Source: Amblyornis subalaris
Taxonomy: Eukaryota > Chordata > Aves > Passeriformes > Ptilonorhynchidae
Reading direction: 5' to 3'
Length of the DNA stretch: 64,000 bases
Assembly: GCA_018881555.1 (NCBI GenBank)
Contig: JACAXG010000074.1
Coordinates: forward strand, 1,867,081 to 1,931,080
The first letter of the stretch is position 1; the number at the start of each line of letters is the position of its first letter. Shown piece after piece: positions 57,801-64,000 of this stretch. The notes under the pieces were generated by a model. The model ran no database searches and had not been told where the DNA came from. It saw nothing but the letters and a program-made list of their open reading frames with translations. Position numbers and translations under genes: made by a program.

Positions 57801-60800
57801 TGAGGAGGTAGAAGGCAGGAGTGGTGCTCAGCTTCACACAGGGAATAAAAAAGGAGCAGGAGAATACAAAATAAGAGGCAACTANGAAGATATAGAAAAA
57901 CTTAATTCAGTTTTTATAGCACTTGTATCTGTCTTAATAGCTTTGGCTTGCCACTGCCANGGTGCACTGGCTGAAGTGAGCACATAAAAGGTGCACCTTA
58001 ACTTGGTATACACNACTGACTTCTCAATATTGTCTTTATATTGATGTGCACAGGCAACACTGAAAAGACATTTTACTCATTCACAGCTGGATCACACACT
58101 CTGAAGCTGTCATGTGTATTAGACTTTAGTTAGAAATGGCTCATATAACTCCAAATCTGCCCTTTTAAATTAAAAAAATAAGATGTGATGGGAGAGACCA
58201 TTTAATAACAGCCAGGTCTTTATGTGATGAGTGCAAGTNTCAAGTGACTTGCTGCAAAATGTTNTATTATACATGTCCTTCTACCGTGATTTTTAGGTAT
58301 TACATAGAAATAATATGTGTTTTTTGAGTAAGATGCATGATAGAGGGATGGGTCACTTATGGCACTGAGGTGCCTGAGGTCTTTATACAGGAATGGGGAT
58401 GCCACCCTTGAAGTGTGAGACCCTTTCCCCCAAGGGTTACCCGCTTCGTGCTCCAGAGGGAGTTTCAGATAAGCAGCTCCACAGTAAAAGAGTGAAGGCA
58501 ATCAGGAAAAAAGGAGAAGAGGGACTGGCTGTTGTTCTTAGTGGCTGTAATATAGTAATAGTACATAGAAATTTCAGTGAGGTTGCTCTCTGAGATTACT
58601 ACCCAATAATTGGTCAAGGACTCACATAACTTACTGAAATCTAATTTTTATGCTTTATGCTTATAAAATATCTGTTGATGCCTGTTCTCTCTCTTCTTTT
58701 CTTGCAGGAGCATCAACCAGTGTTTTATCTGCTAAGTCTGATGTTGGATACAGGTGCTAATGCTGCTTGGGCCCTTGGTCTGTGTGCAGCTCTGTTTTGG
58801 GGGAGATCACAAAGCCTTCGGGGTGTGATTTACTGCAGCAGCAAAACTTGCTCATCCCTCGCTAGGCTCACCTGAGTTGAAAATACAATCTCCTCTTAAA
58901 ACAACCCCGCAGACAGCTGGGTGTAATTCAGCCCACAGCCTCTGCTGCCTTAATTCACAGAGATCAATTTAGGGAGGGAAGCCTCCAGCTAACCGATGCC
59001 AGGTGGTGGCTTTGGCTTCCCGAGGGGGCGGGTGACAAATACGAGTGGCCTGAAACAAATCAAGGGATAATGCTGTGCCACAGAGCGGTGCCGACGCCTT
59101 CTGTCTGCAGGTATCTAATGCAGCTAATAAGCAGCTAACATTGCTGCCTGATTTGGCAGGAATTATTACCTGCTGAATGCCTTAATAGATTTCCAGTCCC
59201 TGTGTGTATAATTTTCGCTGGTCCCCAAAGGAAAGCTATATAATGTTTGCCATAGCTGTTCGTAGAATGGGGACNCACCACAGGTGTACTTTGAACTTCA
59301 TAAGCTGCACTGGATTACATCCCATTAGGATGCTTGTGGGGCTGTAATTACTGGGAGCTCTTCTGGGGCAGTGGCTGCTACTTGGGATGTGATTTTCCAA
59401 AGCAGGACCTTAAAATGTCTGACCTCCCTTTGTCACTGCAGTGTTCGCCTTCATTANCTGTAATGCACAGACATTGGTATATCAGCCCAAATTACTCTTG
59501 GACAGCTTAGAAATATGTTTAGTGGTTGCATTCAGAGGGTTTTTTTTAATGAGGGCTGTGCTTTTAAATAAATCAAGATCTTGAAAAATTATTTTGAGAA
59601 GTGGACCTTTTCAAAAAGCTTTTGAAAATAGTGTATTTAAATTATCAATGTGGTCACAGGTTTAATCATTTAGGTGGCCTACCTTTTAGGAAACTAATTC
59701 ACTATTTCAGATTCTCATTCAAGAGGAAGAAATAAATTCCAGTAATGCTTAGAAATCATAAATTAGATTCTGAGAAGATGCCCTATGCCTCTGTCCCTAT
59801 ATTAGGGCAGGAATGGTGTGATGTGGGTGTGAAATGAAGAGAAGGACCCAGGCATTGACCAGAGGGGTCCTGCTCACATTCATTAGTCAAGGTGATTGCA
59901 GCAGCCAAATATTTGATTAAAAGGATATATAAAAATAGCCATTAAATAAAAGAAGCCTGCATGGGTCTTTGGCTGGCGTGTCTGAAAATGCCATAACCCT
60001 GGAACTGCAGCNTGCAAAGCCAGGGAAGACTCTCTGAAGTGCCCACCTGAGGGACCTGTGAAAATTAATGGCACAGCAGAAACACTCTCTAAAGGTCAGC
60101 CAGGACTGTGTGTGGAGCCTGGCANCTGAAAGCACTTGGGTAGCACAGGGCTGCCTTGTGCAACTGTTTTTAAGCAAAGGTGTTTTAATTGCAGTAACAC
60201 TTCACGCATCCTTAAAAATATCACAAGTCTATTATATCCTCTCTGATATTGCCTCACACAAGCATGCAAAAACTTTGATGCTCTACGGGCAGAAGTGAGG
60301 AAAATCGGAGCTGTAAAGGGTTTTTAAAGCTCCATTTTTGTTATGANTGTGCCGGTATCATTGCTAGAGCTAGCTTAAAATAATGCCCATGTCCCAGGGT
60401 TTTTGCAAGTAGGAAATGTAATGAAAATCCAAACAGCCATTTNGTGGTGAGAACAGTCACTGTTTCANNTGAAGAAAAGTGTGTTTTCTTGCTATGCANA
60501 AAAACTAGAAATGCCTAAAAAGATGTAATTTCTGTAAGGGTTTTTCATGCTGAAGCTTCACCCAAAACTACAGAAAAGGGCAAGCAGGAATGTTTCTGTT
60601 TTATTGAGATAAGTGGGAAACTTTTGGAGCAGCATTGCCTTGGTGAGGTGGGAGGTTTTCTCTGGAGCAGCCTGGAGGATGTGGCGGTGCCTGCCTCCTG
60701 GTGTCTGTGGGCAGGTGTCTCCTGCTGATCCAAACTGGGAGCAGGATCCTCTTGGAAGCTGTATGACTTCACAGATGACTTGATCTGGCTGCCAGGGAGG

Positions 60801-61515
60801 TTTTCCTGCTCTTCCAGCTGGCTGTTTTACACTCCCTCCACACACAGCTAGATTGAAACCTGCTTGCATTTCTTTGGATGTCCCCCTTTTGCAAAATCCT
60901 CCAGTNCGTAGCTGTCACATCTCCTTCTTCCCGATCCTCCACAGCCCTTTCCATCTTCCTCACCAATCCTGCCACTNTATCCATCCAGCGTTTGCACTGC
61001 CTGCCTCTATTCCTTGTGGAGCAGCAGAGCCTGGGGCTATTCCAGGGAACAGCCCCAAGGCATAGCCACATTTTGATGACATCTACCAGTTTCTGCTCAC
61101 CTTACACTCACCTTATTTATTGTCTGCTCNTGGACTACCTCTGAGCTGTTGCTTTCCAAACTTCACTTCCTTTCTGAATAAAAATGCCACATTTTGGATT
61201 GCATTTNCTGTATATACAAGGTAGCCTTTTTCTCCTCTCATTTAGCTAATACCTGNTTAANTTCTGACTCTTCTCTGAACTTCTCAGCCTCTAAATTAGT
61301 CTCTTCTACAACTGTCAGGGATCTGCCACTAGCTGCCCTTGACACGTGGTGAGGGAACTGATTAAAAAATGCTGGTCCTAAGCGGTCCCCTTGGTGCCCC
61401 AGTGCCACTTCAGCCATGGAGCTGGTGGACATGTGCTGCCTGGGGCTCTGTCCCCACGGCTGGGTCANGTTCCTGCCGAGTCAGAAGGCAGTGCCAGGTT
61501 TTATTTGCATCTTCT
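51826..61515. other. Intergenic region downstream of ACTR3
   Basis: About 9.7 kb without a recognisable exon. Base composition rises in GC at about 54.2-57.4 kb. One CR1 lies at 53640-53875. A stretch at about 58,880-59,240 looks non-repetitive and rich in TAAT cores. The longest open frame, 51977-52504, has no family signature. In mammals the next gene on this side is DPP10; none of its exons was recognised here. Confidence 0.65.
53640..53875 (+). mobile_element. CR1 LINE, internally deleted (mid-ORF2 piece joined to 3' end)
   Basis: The left part ('gcagtcctgaagggtaaag', 'aggagcaggctg') resembles an internal ORF2 segment of CR1. The right part ('aaaggtcttttccaacctaa', 'ataattctgt') is the 3' end and tail. 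The intervening ORF2 is missing, with the junction near 53,805-53,840. Flanking limits are approximate. Confidence 0.75.
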
Positions 61516-62067
61516 TGTGGTTTAACCCGCACAGTGGGATGAGGGAGAGAATCTGAAGAGTGGAAGTGAGAAAAGTGGTGGGTTGAGATAAAGACAGCTC
61601 AATAGGTAAAGCAAAACCTGCGTGCTCAAGGAAATAAAACCAAGGAATTCATTGCCCGCTTCCCTGGGGCAGGCAGTGTTCAGCCATCTCCAGGAAAGCT
61701 GGGCTCCATCACACAAAAGGGTGGTTTAAGAAGACAAACCCCATCCTTCAAATGTCCTCTCCTTCTTCCCCCAGCTCTGTGTGCTCAGCTTGATGCCATA
61801 TGGTCTGGGATATCCCTTGGCTCATCTGGGGTCAGCTGTCCTGGCTATGTCCCCTCCCAGCTCCTCGTGTACCCCCAGCCTCCTGTCTGNTGGGGCAGGA
61901 TGAGGAGCAGAAAAGGCCTTAAAGGCCTTGGCACTGTATTTGCATTGCTCAGTGGTAAGGAAGGCACGGAAAGCATCCCTGAGTTATCAACACTGGTCCC
62001 GTAAAAAATCCAAAACTCAAACCCTACTGTGAAGAAAATGGACTTTATCCCAGCCAAAACTGGGACA
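61516..62067 (-). mobile_element. Solo LTR of an avian endogenous retrovirus (ERVL-like)
   Basis: About 552 bases running, on the minus strand, from TGTCCCAGTTTTGGCTGGGA to GGTTAAACCACA. These termini and the interior ('gggacagctgacccca'-like core, 'ctgtctttatctcaaccca', 'ctcatcccac') match a high-copy LTR I recognise from bird genomes. No gag, pol or env sequence flanks it, so it is a solo LTR left by recombination. It is diverged, and no clear target-site duplication was found. Assignment to ERVL rather than another class is from memory. Confidence 0.82.
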
Positions 62068-64000
62068 TGCCTTTAACTTTTTAGGCCGTCGTTCCTTGCT
62101 TTTATCTGACCCCTTCTAAAGATGCTTTTGTTTATTCCAGGTGAAAACAANGGGAAATCATGAAGCCTCATTAATTCCTTCAGAGGAAAATGCCAAATCT
62201 GTCCTGCCTGAGAGGAAGGATGTGAAGGGGAGATGATGGTGTTAGGGTGAGGCTGAGAGATGGGATACCTGAGGCTCATGGGGGTGGACTGCTCCTCTTC
62301 CCACCTACTAACTGACTACATTTCTCTTGGAGTTGGGCTAGAGGAGAAACCTTGAGTCTCAATAATAACAATAAAAAATAATAATTCAACAAGGAATACA
62401 AATCATCATGGGAATGTGAGTAAAACTTAAAACCTTTTTGCTAGATGGACTGCAGAGCCCCAGTGTATCCTGGAGAATTTCATAAATCTAATGAAGCTTT
62501 CACACCTTCGGGGACAGGCCTTAAGCTGCTGGGCTTCCNATCCATCTTGGGATCAATAGTGCAGTTAAGTCAAAATCACCTGCAAATAAAGAACACAAAG
62601 TTGGGAGTGCAGTTCATCTCTCANAGAGGAAGCAGAATAATAATCAAAAAGTCCAAGCCAGCGAATTTCAAACTTGCAGCTTCATCTGCAAGGGAGCTTT
62701 TTCTGGAATGATCCAACAGTAATTNGGGAAAANGATCATGGGGGTGCAGGTAATTTCNCATGTGGTAGGATCCACTAGGCACCTTGATTTTGGGGGCTAC
62801 AGGCTTTAAGGCACTGGGTAAAGAGCAAGATCTCAACCAAGTCACCAAACCTGGCAGAGCTGGTGGGGAGGTGAGAGACAGAAGCTTGTGTTCGTTGTTA
62901 CCTGTGTGGGTGCCAGGTGTGGCACTTGGTGGGGAAATATCTGCAGGCATGGATGAAAAATCTGGGGCACGGAAACCTTCAGCTCTCACTGAGGTAGGAC
63001 TCATCCTTCCATTCCAGCCCAAACACGAAAATAACTCAGATTAATTACCTTACGGCTGAACTGCCTTGCAGCACAAATTATTTTATTCCCTNTGACTGTA
63101 AATGCTGTCTTTTTTTCACATCATGCAGTGTGTAAGGCCCTGGCAGTGGGTAAGTGCCAACATAATGGAGNGGGAAAAGTCCTGCTTTAAGAAAGCAAAT
63201 TAAATTTTTGCTTTTGCCTTTGCAGGTGTGGGAGAGCTATAAATTTGCTCATCTTTAAGAGGTCATTGCATGGCAATGTATTGCCTTCTGCTGGAAAGAA
63301 AAAGGAAAAGTTATGTTCTAGAGGGTGAAAGGTAAGGGAGCTGACTGTAGTGGTTAAATACATCACATATCCCTGGGTTACAGAGGTCACATGAACCTGT
63401 GTGATGCCCAGAAGGGAAATCAGAATATCCTCATGCTTTCATTCCAAGTAATAATCTTGTGCTGCTCTAATCACCTCTCATGTCCTGAATCCGTAGAAAA
63501 AGAGTGGGTGGGTAAAAANCAGACCTTTTTGTGCTAACACTGGCTTTGTCCCTGTTTGCTGACTGCAGAACCTGTCCTTTATGAATTACGTCTGTGTGGA
63601 AGTGGAGTGAAGGATGGGAAGTTGAACGTCTCGTTGATGCAGACTCAAATTTCATGGACCATCGGTGTCCCTTGGTGTGCAGGGCTGCATGTCTGAGGTT
63701 GCCAGCGAAGTGGCTGTCCACAGGAGGAAATGGGGCTTAGTCATCCCTCCTCCTGCCAGGCTGGGGCTGTCTGCAGGCAGGATTTTATCTTAAGACACAC
63801 AGATTTAAGGATCACTTTCCCNCTCTCGTTTTTTTTTCCCCTTTGCTTTGGTTCTCAGTCTGGCACTAAAGCTNGAACATCTCCAGCTCGTCACAACATT
63901 CAGGGAGAGCTTGTGGGAGACTAATGACCAAAAGGCACAAGATCTGCTGGCAACTGCTTAATAACAGAGTGTTTTAAAATGCTTCTCTGACACTTCCATT
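62068..64000. other. Intergenic tail of the window
   Basis: No gene or identifiable transposon was seen. It contains short A-rich stretches (for example 62,362-62,390) and many isolated Ns. Open frames are short and unlike any known family. Confidence 0.6.

Noticed and set aside
60769..61071. Overlapping frames on both strands near 61 kb
   Set aside because: They contain Ns and have no domain signature; mutually overlapping frames on both strands suggest chance.
1..64000. Search for CRISPR arrays, operons, phage or toxin-antitoxin genes
   Set aside because: The window is vertebrate nuclear DNA. No regularly spaced repeats or prokaryotic gene organisation were seen.

Overview
The window is nuclear DNA of a bird (or another sauropsid with CR1 retrotransposons). 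The evidence is split genes with consensus GT-AG introns, two CpG islands in an AT-rich background, several truncated CR1 LINE copies, and one solo LTR of an avian endogenous-retrovirus type. Roughly a hundred isolated single N calls are scattered through it, so it comes from a draft assembly or has ambiguous sites masked. I see no operons, CRISPR arrays, prokaryotic genes or tRNA/rRNA genes.

Two protein-coding genes are recognisable, arranged head to head. (1) SLC35F5, minus strand, partial: the window holds its first four coding exons (about 10.63 kb down to position 50), and the rest of the gene lies beyond the left edge. (2) ACTR3 (actin-related protein 3, ARP3), plus strand, complete: twelve coding exons from 23,835 to 51,006 join in frame into a 418-residue protein, the length of vertebrate ARP3. 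A 3' UTR follows with two polyadenylation signals, the last at 51,798. The SLC35F5/ACTR3 neighbourhood and orientation match mammals (human 2q14.1).

Layout: 1-10.7 kb, 5' half of SLC35F5 with a CR1 copy in intron 1 and a CpG-island first exon; 10.73-10.98 kb, a pyrimidine-rich minisatellite just upstream of SLC35F5; 11-22.9 kb, AT-rich intergenic DNA with a few old repeats; 22.9-23.6 kb, two adjacent CR1 3' ends abutting the ACTR3 promoter; 23.6-24.8 kb, ACTR3 CpG island and exon 1; 24-38.7 kb, large ACTR3 intron 1; 38.7-51.8 kb, the remaining ACTR3 exons; 51.8-64 kb, intergenic DNA with no convincing exon, one internally deleted CR1 and a solo LTR at 61.5-62.1 kb.

The two genes are unrelated in function: ARP3 is a core subunit of the Arp2/3 actin-nucleating complex, and SLC35F5 is a multi-membrane-span drug/metabolite-transporter-family protein. 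I find no previously undescribed biological system here. The points most worth a second look are the diverged arginine-rich first exon of SLC35F5, the minisatellite beside its promoter, and the related CR1 copies lying in inverted orientation next to both promoters.
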